Source: Xiphias gladius (taxonomy: Eukaryota; Chordata; Actinopteri; Istiophoriformes; Xiphiidae). From it: a DNA stretch of 64,000 bases. A model generated the notes under the pieces. It had not been told where the DNA came from, ran no database searches, and saw only the letters and a program-made list of their open reading frames with translations. Positions 10,800 through 21,672 of this stretch are shown piece after piece; position 1 is the first letter of the stretch, and each line of letters begins with the position of its first letter. A program made the position numbers and the translations under genes. The stretch spans positions 1,142,501 to 1,206,500 of the forward strand of contig NC_053416.1 of the NCBI RefSeq assembly GCF_016859285.1, read 5' to 3'.

Positions 10800-12770
10800 C
10801 ACACTTTAAGTGTGAGAAGGTCCGTCTGCAGGCTGGAGTCTCTCCAGAGACTGAGAGCGGCTCCCTGTCCGTCATCCCCTGAACGCCTCACTGCAGCTTT
10901 TAATTCTATCAACCTGCTGGTCACTGAGACACCTGGGAGCTCCGAGGCCTCCAGGACACTCATTACAGCCCAATAACAACACAGGTATACGAGAGCCACA
11001 AGGCACACGCATGCACAAAGCGGTGTGGACTTTGACATAACACTGTAACACAAAACCATCATCAGTGTAACTCCCGGGCAGATTACAGTAGCAGCTCCCA
11101 GTTTGAAATATTCATTAGAGTAACTCAGGGCTTTGGGGCCTTGGTGACCCCCAACCACTTCCTGCACTCTGTACATGGCACCATGTCGCGTCCAAGTAAA
11201 ATGAATGGAATAAACTGCACCTGGCCCCACGTTTTCCATGTGTCAGATAGTGGTAATGTGATTAAACATAACTTTAATTAGGAAAACGCATATAACACCA
11301 ATTACTGCGTTGACACAGGGTGCCTGTAACATATGGGGCCAAGAGATTAGCAAATACTGCAGGACCTGTCTGTTTGATGTTGTACTTTAGTAGTGCAAAT
11401 TTCATAATAAATTTACACTTAAGCAGATTATAAAAAACAATTGACTAGCATTCAACCGAGGACTATTTGGCCCCTTTAGGGTCTCTGGCCCTGGTGAAGT
11501 TGCACTCTTTGCCCAGCTAGTAATACAGCCTTGCCTGGAGGCTCTATGGCACAAATGCAGAATATATTATTAAACATGGTACAAAAAACACATATTATAC
11601 AGACAGGTAGGAGAACAACCATGTAAAAATAGAATCCATTCATCTGTCCACTTTCTGTACCCACTTATTCCTTCTTGGGGTCACAGGTTGTGCAAAAGGT
11701 TTTCCTATACACCAGGTGAAAGGCAGAGAGTGAGAATGCAGAAAGACAGATCATTATTGAAAGAAAAAAACAAATGGAAAGCCTCATTCAGATATTAAAC
11801 TACAAACTCTTCTGTCATTCCTTGATCGTTAAAAATCATACAACTGTGGTTTGCACAGACAAAGTTGTAGGAAAATTCAAGATATGAATGTTGTTGGCTA
11901 AAACCCTCTGGGGTGATTAAAACTTTTTGAGCCGACTGGTACCAGCTGGTGTTAGGGGGGGAGGGTCGGGTTGACTGAGGCTTCGCTGCAGAGCTCCTTC
12001 TGCCTCATGGTACTAATTACCAAACTGAAAGTTAAAAAACAGCCAAAAAGAAAAACCAAAAACAAAGACACTGGTGGTGAAATACTGAGGTCATTGCACT
12101 ACTCAGCGTGGGAGGGGTTCAGACCAACCTAATGCAGCTACCATTTGACAACATCCTTTGGTCCTTTTTGACCAAAACAAGTTAATTTTCTGTGTCTAAT
12201 GTGTAGGAGGACTCATGACCACAAAACAGTAATTTCATATCCACTGGCCAAACTTTTTTTTATCATTTAACCATCTTTAATCACAGACATTTAATCAGTG
12301 TCTTTGCCGGATAAAAACCTTAAGCTTGAGCTAATACTCCTCTTCTACAGTCTTCTAACTGACCAATTCAATCTGAGACAAATGCCTCAGACAAATGACA
12401 ATAGCAACCCCCCCCTTGCTGAAGTTGTATGGACACAAAGAGACAGCCGAATGACAGCATTCTGCCCTGAATGGTAAAAAAAAGATAGTTCTTGGCATGG
12501 ACACAGAACAAATTCAAAACATCCCTCTGTCAGGTCCATGAACGGGATGCAATCCAGTGGTTCCTTTGCCATCAGCATGGAAAAGAGTCAAAATGTTAAT
12601 TGGTCAACCATGTTAATTCAAGGACCAAAGATTCAGGATGGGTCACAAGTCTCTAAGATGTAGGGCGAGTAAAATTATTTATGGGCTTCCAATCAAGGGA
12701 CCTTGACCTCCTTCTCCCAAAAAACCCAGATATTTGCAGAAGAACGACCCAGCACAGGGCCTCCAAGAAT
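10800..12770. other. Intergenic with a repeat-tail fragment
   Basis: Near 11638-11690 the sequence CATCTGTCCACTTTCTGTAC followed by CCACTTATTCCTTC resembles the inverted form of the repeat tail at 49622-49735. The rest is unassigned. A 146-codon open frame on the minus strand (10799-11239) shows no family motif and was not called. Confidence 0.4.
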
Positions 12771-13560
12771 AAGCAGCCTCGAAACTTGGACAAGTGGAGA
12801 GAGAATGGAAGCAGAAGGACTGGGCTCAGAAGAGTGGGATGCTTGAGAACCGAAGGATCATGGAGACCAAAATGGTACTAGGCTCTAGCAGAGACATTTA
12901 AAAGACAGGAATGGGCAGAGATTTATAAACTAATTCAGGCTGAAGCTGAGAAACAGACTCCAAAAAGGTGCAGGAGACAGAGGCTCAAGATTGGGTTGTG
13001 AAGAGCTGTGCTTGGACCCAGGCACAGAACAATCAGTGTCATGCTCAAAATATTCAGATTCAAAAGAGACTGACTGACAGAAATCTCTGAGTACCAGGCT
13101 CTGGCAAAGACTCATAAATATTGTCAGGGAAAACCTGTGGAGAGACTCAAACAAAGATTCACCCAAGACGAGCTTAGGCCAGAAAGACTCAGAAAGGGTG
13201 ATGCAGGCAGAGAAGAAAGAAAAGACAAGACATGTTCAAGACAAGACAGGTTTAAGAGAGACAGGCCATGACCTCAACAAAAGGAAAACAAAGAAACAGA
13301 TACAGACTCAGACAGAGAAAAAGGAACTGTCATTGACAGAGACCAGGCCCAAGAGGAATCAAGAAGAAGTATGATAGAATCAGTGGATAGACACACACAC
13401 ATAAAGCACAGGGATTGAACACGTAATCCTGGGGCTAAGAAGCTTGTCCTTCTCTGATGGAGAGCCTGAAGCTGCCTAACGAGAAAAAGGAAGAAGGAGG
13501 AAGAAGGGTCGATAGTGCAGTAAGGTGCGTACACCACAGCTGGAGCTTCAGAGCAAGGGA
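12770..13560. other. Purine-rich plus strand, noncoding
   Basis: For about 750 bases the plus strand is strongly enriched in A and G (runs such as AGAAGAAAGAAAAGACAAGA near 13210). No coding content is recognisable. Confidence 0.6.
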
Positions 13561-13637
13561 TTAGTTTAGTCTCCCCCGGTGTAGAGAGTGGCTCCCTTCT
13601 TTGTTGCCATCTTAGTTGCTGTCAGATTGCATTCACA

Positions 13638-13850
13638 TAGGTCTTCTATCCAAAGTGCTTTACAATTTGCTTCTTATTCACATATTCAATCACTGCCACA
13701 CCAGTGGTAGCAAACTACCATGCACTGACCTGACCTTGGGAGAAATTTGGGGTACAAGGACACCCCAAGGACACATGTGGACAGGTGGAGCCGGGAATCG
13801 AACTGCCAACCCTGCAATTAGTGGTCAATGACGACAACAGTTGCCTGGTG
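13638..13850 (+). repeat. Interspersed fish repeat (CCAAGGACAC / GGGAATCGAAC type)
   Basis: CCAAAGTGCTTTACAATTTG, then ACACCCCAAGGACACATGTG, then GGAGCCGGGAATCGAACTGC is a well-known dispersed repeat of teleost genomes. Ends are approximate. Confidence 0.7.
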
Positions 13851-14650
13851 TTTGGTTAGGTTTTGGTGGTGCAGACTTGGGCTGATTCGGGGCCTTAAAG
13901 CAGCTTGACTTTGGAACTCTTGGGCCAGATTTGGACTAGTGGCTAGTGCATCCTAAATTAGACCAACTGACTTCTGGCACCTCTTCATCACAAACACGAT
14001 ATGACTCCTACAACAGGGTGTGACAACTTTGGGCTCCTATTGGACCAAACCACTTTGGATACCTGGAAGTTGTTATGGACACACAATGGAAGCGGTTTTA
14101 ATGTAGCAATGAGGCAGGAAGAAAAGTCATGTTTGGACAGCTGCAGGATGTGGACGTGCTCTATGGCGTGCATTAATATCCTGTTCCGGCAGACAACAGC
14201 AGATCGCCGGACTGAACCTCCCTCACTGATTCTGGGCTAGCTGGTTGACTTCAGGAACTTAAAATCCATCACACTTGCTCCTCATTAAGGAGTAAAAAGG
14301 CAGACACCACAGCCGGCAGTGTTAAATGATAGTGAAACCTGTCTGAAGGAAGAGCCCATGGGACATAGAGTTATTACACTTCTGAGGACTTAGGGTAGAT
14401 TTTGAAACCAGTAGCTTTTCTTCACACATCCGTCTTCGTAATCAATTTTGTCCTTTAAAAGTTACATTCATACAATTACTCATATTATTACTATATTTTG
14501 GACAAAGTGAGTTCCGCCCAGATATTGTTTTTCTTCAATTCTCAGAAATGCCCAGCTAAATGCCAGCCTTCATCAATTAGTTAAGCAGTGTTGTCTAACT
14601 CTGTCTGTTGACAGTCTCTATGGCCACCAACTTGATGACCTGGTATTACA
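13851..14650. other. Intergenic upstream of OR gene A
   Basis: No gene or repeat recognised. Confidence 0.35.
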
Positions 14651-14662
14651 TCGCACATTACC

Positions 14663-14692
14663 TCCCCAGAGGGATAGATCTCTTTATAAAAA
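14663..14692 (+). promoter_or_regulatory. Candidate promoter of OR gene A (EBF-like site plus TATA box)
   Basis: TCCCCAGAGGGA at 14663-14674 resembles an Olf/EBF site and lies 8 bases before TTTATAAAAA (14683-14692). A first exon would start near 14715 and end at a donor AAAAG|GTAATA (exon end 14774). The acceptor TTTGTTTCAG at 14981-14990 lies four bases before the ATG. The same layout recurs upstream of genes F, G and H. Confidence 0.55.
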
Positions 14693-14994
14693 TTGAGACC
14701 CAGGTAGTGGTCTTCTGGCAGCAGTTTGGCTAGTGGGTATTTGGTAATAGCATCCACAGCAAGAGAAACAAAAGGTAATATTTAAATTCTTTAAATTATT
14801 TAATCGCTGAACTGTTTCAAAGGTGTCTAACTTACTATCTTCTGTAGTTAAAGCTCTTTCTCATCTGTTTACATTTACAAAAAACTTCATCATAGAACAC
14901 ATAATTAGTCACTTGTATCTTGTATCTGGATTGGAAAGATTTTGAGCAGGTGACAAATGAGAATCAACCCTTTTGTTTCTTTTGTTTCAGGTTG

Positions 14995-15939
14995 ATGGAA
15001 AACTACACCTTCAACAGCTTTAACCTGCAGCTGGAGGGGTTAAAAGTCACAGAGGTTTCCATGTACCCGGTCTTTTTCTTTTTCTTTCTCTCCTACCTGC
15101 TTATTATATTAGTCAATGTGGGCATCGTAGTCCTGGTTTTCATTGACAAAAACCTTCACCAGCCTATGTACCTGCTTTTTTGCAACCTGCCAGTCAATGA
15201 CGTTGTTGGAAATTCAATCATGGTGCCCCGTTTGCTGGTAGATATCTTGCGTCCTCCCTCTGAACGCCTCATCAATTATTATGAGTGTGTGGTCCAAGCT
15301 TTCACCACACACATGTTCGGTACCACCACTCACACAGTCCTGATGATTATGGCCTTTGACAGATATGTGGCCATCTGCAGCCCCCTGCGCTACGCTGCCA
15401 TCATGACCAACAAAATGGTGATCAAGCTGACAGTTGCTGCCTGGGGAGTGGCCTTTGTTTTGGTCGGGATTCTGCTCGGTCTGACCATACGCCTGAACCG
15501 ATGCAGGACTCTGATCACCAACCCCTTCTGTGACAACGCCTCGCTGTTTAAGCTCTCCTGTGAGAGTGTGTTCATCAATAACGTCTATGGCCTCACTTTC
15601 ACTGTGGTTCTACTCACCTCCTCTATTGGCAGCATCGTTCTCACCTATGCTAAGATTACAGTAGTCTGTCTGACCAGTAGGAACAAGTCTCTGAACAGTA
15701 AAGCCCTGAAGACCTGCAGCACTCACCTGGTTTTGTATCTGATCATGTTCTTTTGTGGAACACTCATCATCATCCTGCATCGTTTCCCTCAGTACTCAGA
15801 CTACAGAAAACTTTCTGCCATTCTGTTTCATATCATTCCTGGTAGCCTCAACCCAATTATTTATGGGGTTCAGTCAAAAGAGATACGAAAATTCCTATCA
15901 AAAGTTTTCCAGTCCAAAAAGCTTTTGCCATCATTATAA
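14995..15939 (+). CDS. Odorant receptor gene A (MENYT subfamily, single coding exon)
   Basis: Seven-membrane-helix G-protein-coupled receptor expected in the cilia of olfactory sensory neurons; ligand unknown. 314 residues, the usual length. An N-terminal glycosylation site (NYT) is at 3-5, LHQPMYLLFCNLPVNDV at 54-70 (TM2), the TM3 cysteine at 98, [10 protein letters not shown] at 119-128, second-loop cysteines at 170, 179 and 189, KALKTCSTH at 236-244, HRFP at 262-265 and LNPIIYG at 285-291. The HRFP and LNPIIYG features resemble class I (fish-type) receptors. The start was placed at MENYT because a TTTCAG acceptor ends four bases upstream and the paralogues share it; the open frame extends 25 codons further 5'. 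It lies on the opposite strand from its closest relatives F, G, H and I. It appears intact. Confidence 0.95.
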   Translation: MENYTFNSFNLQLEGLKVTEVSMYPVFFFFFLSYLLIILVNVGIVVLVFIDKNLHQPMYLLFCNLPVNDVVGNSIMVPRLLVDILRPPSERLINYYECVVQAFTTHMFGTTTHTVLMIMAFDRYVAICSPLRYAAIMTNKMVIKLTVAAWGVAFVLVGILLGLTIRLNRCRTLITNPFCDNASLFKLSCESVFINNVYGLTFTVVLLTSSIGSIVLTYAKITVVCLTSRNKSLNSKALKTCSTHLVLYLIMFFCGTLIIILHRFPQYSDYRKLSAILFHIIPGSLNPIIYGVQSKEIRKFLSKVFQSKKLLPSL

Positions 15940-16112
15940 TGTAAATACAAACAAGTTTCTAAGTTTAAAAACATGGAGGAAATGTGCTTGTCGTTGCTGT
16001 TTTTCTAAATGTTTCAGTTTTTCTTCATCGTCACTTTTCATAGAAATATTTCTTAAATGTAAGAAGTGGACATGGTTAAGGAAAAAAGATTAGATTATTG
16101 GTTTTTATAATC

Positions 16113-16118
16113 AATAAA
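16113..16118 (+). terminator. Possible polyadenylation signal of OR gene A
   Basis: AATAAA 174 bases after the stop codon of gene A, in an AT-rich 3' region. Confidence 0.45.
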
Positions 16119-16394
16119 GTTAATGACATTTAAATATTTCAAGTGAATCAGGTTACTGAGAAACTGCAGTGATTCACGGTGCAAGTGTTTGTTCTTTTAA
16201 TTGTTCCCATGGTGGAACTCTGTTGTTGTTTTGTATGTACATGTTCCTGCATATGGATTAAATAATATATAGAAGTATATAGAAATCACTGGATAATTTA
16301 TTGACAGAAAATCTCCCAATGCTGTAATAAAACCCACGGACAATGTATGTTTAACAAAGAATTTGAGAAGAAAAATAACAATTACCTGGATCTA

Positions 16395-17370
16395 CAGTTC
16401 ATTCATAAAGTATTTAGAACCCTTGGCTTTCATCACATTTTGTTATGTTGCAGCTTTGTGCTAAAATCAAAAAAAATAATAATCATTTTTTTCCCTCGTC
16501 AGTCTACACTCAATACTCCATAATGACAAAGCAAAAACAGAATTTTAGAAATTTTTGCAAAATGTTTTTTAAAAAGGAAAAACTGAAATATCACATTGAC
16601 CTAGGTATTTAGACTGTTTGCTATGACACTTGACATTTAGCTCGGGTGCCTCCCATTTCTCTTGATCATCTTTGAGATCTTCCTACACCTTGACTGGAAT
16701 CAACCTGTGGTAAATTCAATTAATTAGAAATGATTTGGAAAGGTGCACACCTTTCTATATAAGGTCTCACAGCTGACAATGCATATTGGAGCAAAAACCC
16801 AACCATGAGGTTGACGGAACTTCCTGCAGAGCTCAGAGACAGGATTCTGTCAAGGCACAGATCTGGGGAAGGCTACAGAAAAAAATTCTGCTGCATTGAA
16901 GGTTCCCTAGAGCAGAGTGGCCTCCATAATTCTACACTGGAAGAAGTTCGGACCAACCAGGACTCTTGCTAGAGCTGCTGCCTGGCCAAACTGAGCAACC
17001 AAGGAAGAAGGGCCTTGGTAAGAGAGGTGACCAAGAACCAGATGGTGATGCTAGCTGAGCTCCAGAGATCCTGTGTGGAGATGGGAGAAACTTCCAGAAG
17101 GACAACCAATTCTAAGCGCCATGTCTGGTGTCCTCCAGACATGATGCTGAGAAGCTTCTGTCTGGCCACTCTGCCATAAAGCCCATATCTGTGCGGTGCT
17201 GCAGTGATGGTCGTCCTTCTGAAAGTTTCTCGCGTCTCCGCACAGGATCTCTGGAGCTCAGCCAGAGTGACCATCGGGTTCTTGGTCACCTCTCTTAAAT
17301 GATCCTTTTTTGATTTTAGCACATTTTGCAACATAAACTGTGAAAAAAGCAAAGGTGCCCGAATGCACTG
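16395..17370. mobile_element. Tc1/mariner DNA transposon remnant, fold-back form
   Basis: Flanked by TA on both sides, with inverted ends CAGTTCATTC and CAGTGCATTC. The left part (16395 to about 17115) reads in the plus direction with the usual fish Tc1 phrases TTATGTTGCAGCTTTGTGCT, TCACAGCTGACAATGCAT, GACAGGATTCTGTCAAGGCAC and AGAGAGGTGACCAAGAACC (start of the transposase gene). The right part (about 17120-17370) is the same transposase segment in reverse. Most of the transposase gene is absent and no intact transposase frame exists, so the element is dead, or could move only with enzyme supplied elsewhere. Confidence 0.88.
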
Positions 17371-18716
17371 TAACCCCAGTTATGTGAATACAGAGTATAG
17401 TTCTGTCTCAAGTTTTGCTCTGTTAGGAGGAACTTCACACTATATTATGTTTTTTTTTTGTATTGTAGACACAGTAACATAGATTCTTGTTGGCATATAA
17501 TTTAACAGAGGTGATTTATCCAACAACAGAAATAAAAACACCTTCAATGCTCAAAACAACCTTGTATGAGGAGTGTAAAAATCTGCTGCACTGCATGCTA
17601 CTCTGTGCAGTAGGATGGACAGTGATGTAGTGCTCATGATGCACTCGCCATCTAAGCCAATAGCAGATGAGTCCAGTAAACCATGATCATGATGAGTTTA
17701 GTAACCGAGGCCAGGAGATGCCACACCTCCACGGCTCGGAGCACCAGCTGAGCAAACGAGCCAGTAATCATATCCTTGAGATCTAACGGTACAAACATGG
17801 AGGCAAAACACCAAGAAAAAGCCAAAAGGGTTTCCTTCACTCTGACTGGGAGATAATACATGGGAGAGCACCATCTTGTAGCCCTTCACAATGGCCTCTG
17901 ACAGGGGACTTGAACTGAGTTAATGGGCCGGAATTCATCAATCTCATTGCAAATAACTGGCTGGTCTGACGTTAAAAGCATGAGTGTTCTTTTGATGTAC
18001 CAGGTTAGCGTCTCCTCCCTTATCACAATGCAGAAAACAGAAAGGGAAGCAAGAGTTTGATGGAAAGCAAAATGATCATCAGGTGTGGCTGGCTCAGAGC
18101 TCCATCAACCACTTATCCCAATACTCTGCCCTCCTAGTAGAGATTAGGTTTTGGTCTGGCAAGTAATCAAATTTGGATGACTGATATTTTCCTCCTAAAA
18201 TGAGAACATCTTTTAATAGGAAGTTCCACAACTACACCTTAACAACTGTTGTCTAGGCCTGTTCCCCCTTCCCCCGTGCAACCAAGCAGGTAGAGAGAAC
18301 TGGGTGGGTGGATCTCACTGTCATTACATGAGTCAGGCTGTGGTTGGATCTCCCACTGGTCATTTACCCCTCACCACCATCCATTCAAGACTGTATCCTT
18401 CCACTGTTCTAGCAGCTTACAAAAGATGCTTGCCAAATTGGGGAGTAGAATCCGTTCTTTAGAAATCAAAGTAAAGACTGACTAGTAAGTGTGAAAGTTA
18501 AACAGACCTTCTTAAGTTCATTTATTTCCAAGCTGAATTAAAAATACCAGACATTATGACTTAATAACTTTGATGCTCATTTAAAAATACAAATGTGACA
18601 ATGTGAAATTACAATTAGCCAATACTTGGAAATATTTAGCTTGACCGTCATCAAGTCATTAATCCTTTATGAAGTTTTGTTGTGGCTTTTCTGTAACCAC
18701 ACCTGTGTAACTGTGC
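17371..18716. other. Intergenic, nothing recognised
   Basis: No gene or repeat that I can support between the Tc1 remnant and the OR relic. Confidence 0.4.
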
Positions 18717-18719
18717 GCT

Positions 18720-18852
18720 GCTCAGTTGTCATCTTTACAAAAGTCTCAGGAAAAAGTCTTGACAAGGTCAGATATTTGTAGTGAGATATGTAAAACCAGA
18801 CTTTCCATACAAATATACTGCTCCTGGAGTGGTTAAAGGTCACTGCTCTGGG
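18720..18852 (+). pseudogene. Relic of the 5' end of an odorant receptor gene
   Basis: The segment aligns with the 5' untranslated and first coding bases of OR gene B. CAGTTGTCATCTTTAC matches the run before gene B, and 18788 onward reads M-stop-NQTFHTNILLLEWLKVT against MENQTFVVDILILEGLKVT of B. The second codon is TAA, the upstream acceptor region is altered, and similarity ends about 65 bases into the coding part. It is a decayed duplicate 1.1 kb upstream of gene B. Confidence 0.85.
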
Positions 18853-19150
18853 TTAAAGGTCACACCCATCAAGAAATACATGGATGCACAGTGTTTGGAG
18901 AACGAGAGCCAGTGAGTCTCAAACAAAAAAAAGGTTTACTGCTCAGGACTACATGACTATCAAAACCTGACTGATTCAGCACTGCAGGATATTCGTGGGT
19001 CAAAAACATAGTGAGCAACCCCCTAAAATATGAAGGGGCTTTTATAGAATTTATATATATTTATATAATAATAAATGCTGTTGCCCACTCTTTAAGCCAC
19101 TATTCTGAATGAATCTACGAGAGATACACATGATGGTGCTGGGTACTGCA
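18853..19150. other. Intergenic, nothing recognised
   Basis: AT-rich sequence between the OR relic and the candidate promoter of gene B. Confidence 0.4.
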
Positions 19151-19166
19151 CCCTCCCAGGTCAACG

Positions 19167-19289
19167 GTTGCCGAGCAACCGTCAACCGTCAGCATGGGAC
19201 ACTGCAGCTGACGGCCACTGATGCACTAGATAAAAGTCTGTGCTGTTTCAGTTCTGGTCCTGGGTGGAGGGCGGTGTGTGTTGCAGAAG
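19167..19289 (+). promoter_or_regulatory. Candidate promoter and noncoding exon of OR gene B, with RFX X-box
   Basis: GTTGCCGAGCAAC at 19167-19179 fits the RFX X-box rule (GTNRCC, 0-3 bases, RGYAAC). AGATAAAAG at 19228-19236 is TATA-like. A donor AGAAG|GTAATA follows at 19289, so a short noncoding exon could run from about 19260 to 19289 and join the acceptor TTCTGTGACAG just before gene B. The arrangement is inferred from position and motifs only. Confidence 0.4.
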
Positions 19290-19886
19290 GTAATACAGAC
19301 AGAAACTCTCTAACAGAAACACCCCAAGGAGCTGGATCTAGGGTCTTTCAGCTAAATGTTGTCCACAAATAGCAGAAAATGTATCCTTCCTGTGCTGTAG
19401 CTTACAAAAGAGTGCTCCGATGGTTTTGGTTTTACTCCGTGTTTCGTATCTGTCTCTGACAGCACTGGTGGGCAACACAATTCAACAGCAATGTCTCTTA
19501 CAGAAACAGTGTCCCTGTTACTCTGGATAATCCGCAGGGCACACTGTGAAAAGTAGATGCTGCAGAATTCACTTCAAGTGAAAACTGTTCATATTGTAAC
19601 GGGAAACACTGCTTTTGCAATGCTTTTAATTCTTTAAATGTCATTTTAAGTGAGGAAACACCGAATATCTGAAATGCTCCTCTAACAAATTTCTGTGTCA
19701 AATCAGAGCGAGTCAATGTCATTGTGATGTGGAGGCACTTCGATTAACTGTGATAACTTTATTAAGGTTATTTATTGAAGACTCACAAGGAAATCCTGTT
19801 GCTTCTCTGTGAGTCTAACTGTTCGACACTGGCCAGCGCAGTTCTCATCTTTACCGAAGTCTTCATTGTTCTGTGACAGATGAATT

Positions 19887-20837
19887 ATGGAGAACCAGAC
19901 TTTCGTTGTGGATATCCTAATCCTGGAGGGGTTAAAGGTCACCACGCAGTTTTCAATCCCTGCCTTCATCCTCCTCCTCCTCATCTACATTGTCATCATG
20001 GTGTCAAACATCGGTCTGGTGGTCCTGATCTTTAGGAGCAGGAGCCTCCACCAGCCCATGTATCTGCTCTTCTGCAACATGAGCATTAATGATGTTTTTG
20101 GGGCCACAATAATTATACCTCATGTACTCAGAGATCTTTTATTATCGAACTCAGAGCGGTACATTCGTTACATTGACTGTGCCGTCCAGGCCTTCTGTGT
20201 TCATCTCCACGCAAGCCTTTCTCACACAGTGCTCATGATCATGGCCTTCGACCGGTACGTGGCCATCTGCAACCCCCTGCGTTACGCCACCATCATGACC
20301 AACAGGATGCTGCTGAATCTCTCGGTTGCAGCCTGGGGAACAGCCTTCGTGCTGGTGGTGATCCTCGTGGGCCTCAGTGTCCGCCTGTCACGCTGCAGGT
20401 CAGTTATATTCAACCTGTTCTGCGACAACGCCTCCTTGTTCAAGCTGTCCTGTGAAAGCGTGCTCATTAATCACATCTACGGCCTCGGCTACACGGTGGT
20501 CCTGCTGGGCTCCTCCATCTGCAGCATCACGCTCACCTACCTGAAAATTGCTGTAGTGTGCGTGAGCAGTAGGAACAAGGTGCTGAACAGCCGGGCGCTG
20601 CAGACCTGCGCCACCCACCTGGCTGTGTACATCCTCCTCCTGGTGTCAGGCTTCGTCATCGTCATCCTGCACCGTTTCCCTCGGCTGTCAGACCACAGGA
20701 AGGTGGCGGCTGTCCTGGGACATGTTGCCTTGCCTGCCCTCAATGCTGTTATCTACGGGCTGCAAATTAAAGAGGTCAGACAGAGGATTATGGCTGTGTT
20801 CCACAACAATAAAGTAGCTTTAATGGATGTAAAATGA
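19887..20837 (+). CDS. Odorant receptor gene B (MENQT subfamily, single coding exon)
   Basis: Olfactory G-protein-coupled receptor, 316 residues, aligning without gaps to gene A. Glycosylation site NQT is at 3-5, LHQPMYLLFCNMSINDV at 54-70, the TM3 cysteine at 98, [15 protein letters not shown] at 119-133, loop cysteines at 170, 179 and 189, RALQTCATH at 236-244 and HRFP at 262-265. The TM7 motif reads NAVIY at 286-290, lacking the proline of NPxxY; C and D share this. The start is the first ATG giving MENQT, nine bases after a TGTGACAG acceptor-like site. No stop or frameshift is present, so it is probably functional. The ligand is unknown. It shares a 128-base identical block with gene C. 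Confidence 0.95.
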   Translation: MENQTFVVDILILEGLKVTTQFSIPAFILLLLIYIVIMVSNIGLVVLIFRSRSLHQPMYLLFCNMSINDVFGATIIIPHVLRDLLLSNSERYIRYIDCAVQAFCVHLHASLSHTVLMIMAFDRYVAICNPLRYATIMTNRMLLNLSVAAWGTAFVLVVILVGLSVRLSRCRSVIFNLFCDNASLFKLSCESVLINHIYGLGYTVVLLGSSICSITLTYLKIAVVCVSSRNKVLNSRALQTCATHLAVYILLLVSGFVIVILHRFPRLSDHRKVAAVLGHVALPALNAVIYGLQIKEVRQRIMAVFHNNKVALMDVK

Positions 20838-21637
20838 TACACAGTGTGATCGGAGGGTTGAGGAAAATATAAATGCTTTTGCACAAGGTGCTTAAACAAT
20901 ATAATAGTAACATTTGCATCAGTGGGGGTCAATTAATAGATTTCTGCAAGGATCATGTTGATGATCTTTCAAAATATTTTTTCCAAATGCAGCAAGGGAG
21001 AGAAATAACTGTTGCCCACTACATTGTGATACCTATCAATTACTTTCTAGTAATACATTTTGCTATAACGTTACCACATCTTTAGAAAATTCAGCCTACT
21101 TTCTTACTGGTCAGTGGTATTTCCTGACATTTAGTCTTTACTATTCGTAAAGTTCCAAAAACACTAGATCCTACATTTCCCATATCGCAAGTGGACGGTG
21201 TCTTTGATTAGATCCTCGCTGCCTCCAGTTTGTAATACGGGCTCTCTGGTATTTGTTTTTAATGGAGCCCAAGCTGAGATAATCCTAATGATTATAAATA
21301 ACAGAATGAATATACATAAACTTAGTGAACAATGTGGATTTTTCAGTATACGTTGGTTTATATAAACCTGGCTGTACCAATACTATCTAACCGAAGTCAG
21401 GTTCTTCTCTGTGAATAGGCCTTCTTCGCAGCAGACAGTGATTTGTCTTAGTAGGAAAAGCAAAGGTGTTACTAATAGCATTAATGATGGTATTATCAGT
21501 TCTATTCAAGTGTGCCAGTAGAACAATGACAGTAAGTGAATTTTTCATTCACTTGTTTTTATTTCAATTTGCACATAAAACACTCGTAGTGACAGAAAAA
21601 CCCCCAAAATTGGAACAAAGTATCTAAAAAAAAAAAC
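20838..21637. other. Intergenic, nothing recognised
   Basis: AT-rich 3' flank of gene B with no supported feature. Confidence 0.4.
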
Positions 21638-21672
21638 TACACTTTTACACTTGTCCGAAGTGTAAAAGTGTA
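21638..21672. repeat. Perfect 15-base inverted repeat (hairpin)
   Basis: Arms TACACTTTTACACTT and AAGTGTAAAAGTGTA around the five-base loop GTCCG, with A-runs on both sides. Function unknown; it may be the core of a small inverted-repeat transposon. Confidence 0.95.

Noticed and set aside
10799-11239. 146-codon open frame on the minus strand
   Set aside because: Reads through with some hydrophobic stretches, but no recognisable domain, splice context or paralogue; likely chance.
16969-17352. 127-codon open frame on the minus strand
   Set aside because: It is the inverted transposase segment of the Tc1 remnant, not a host gene.
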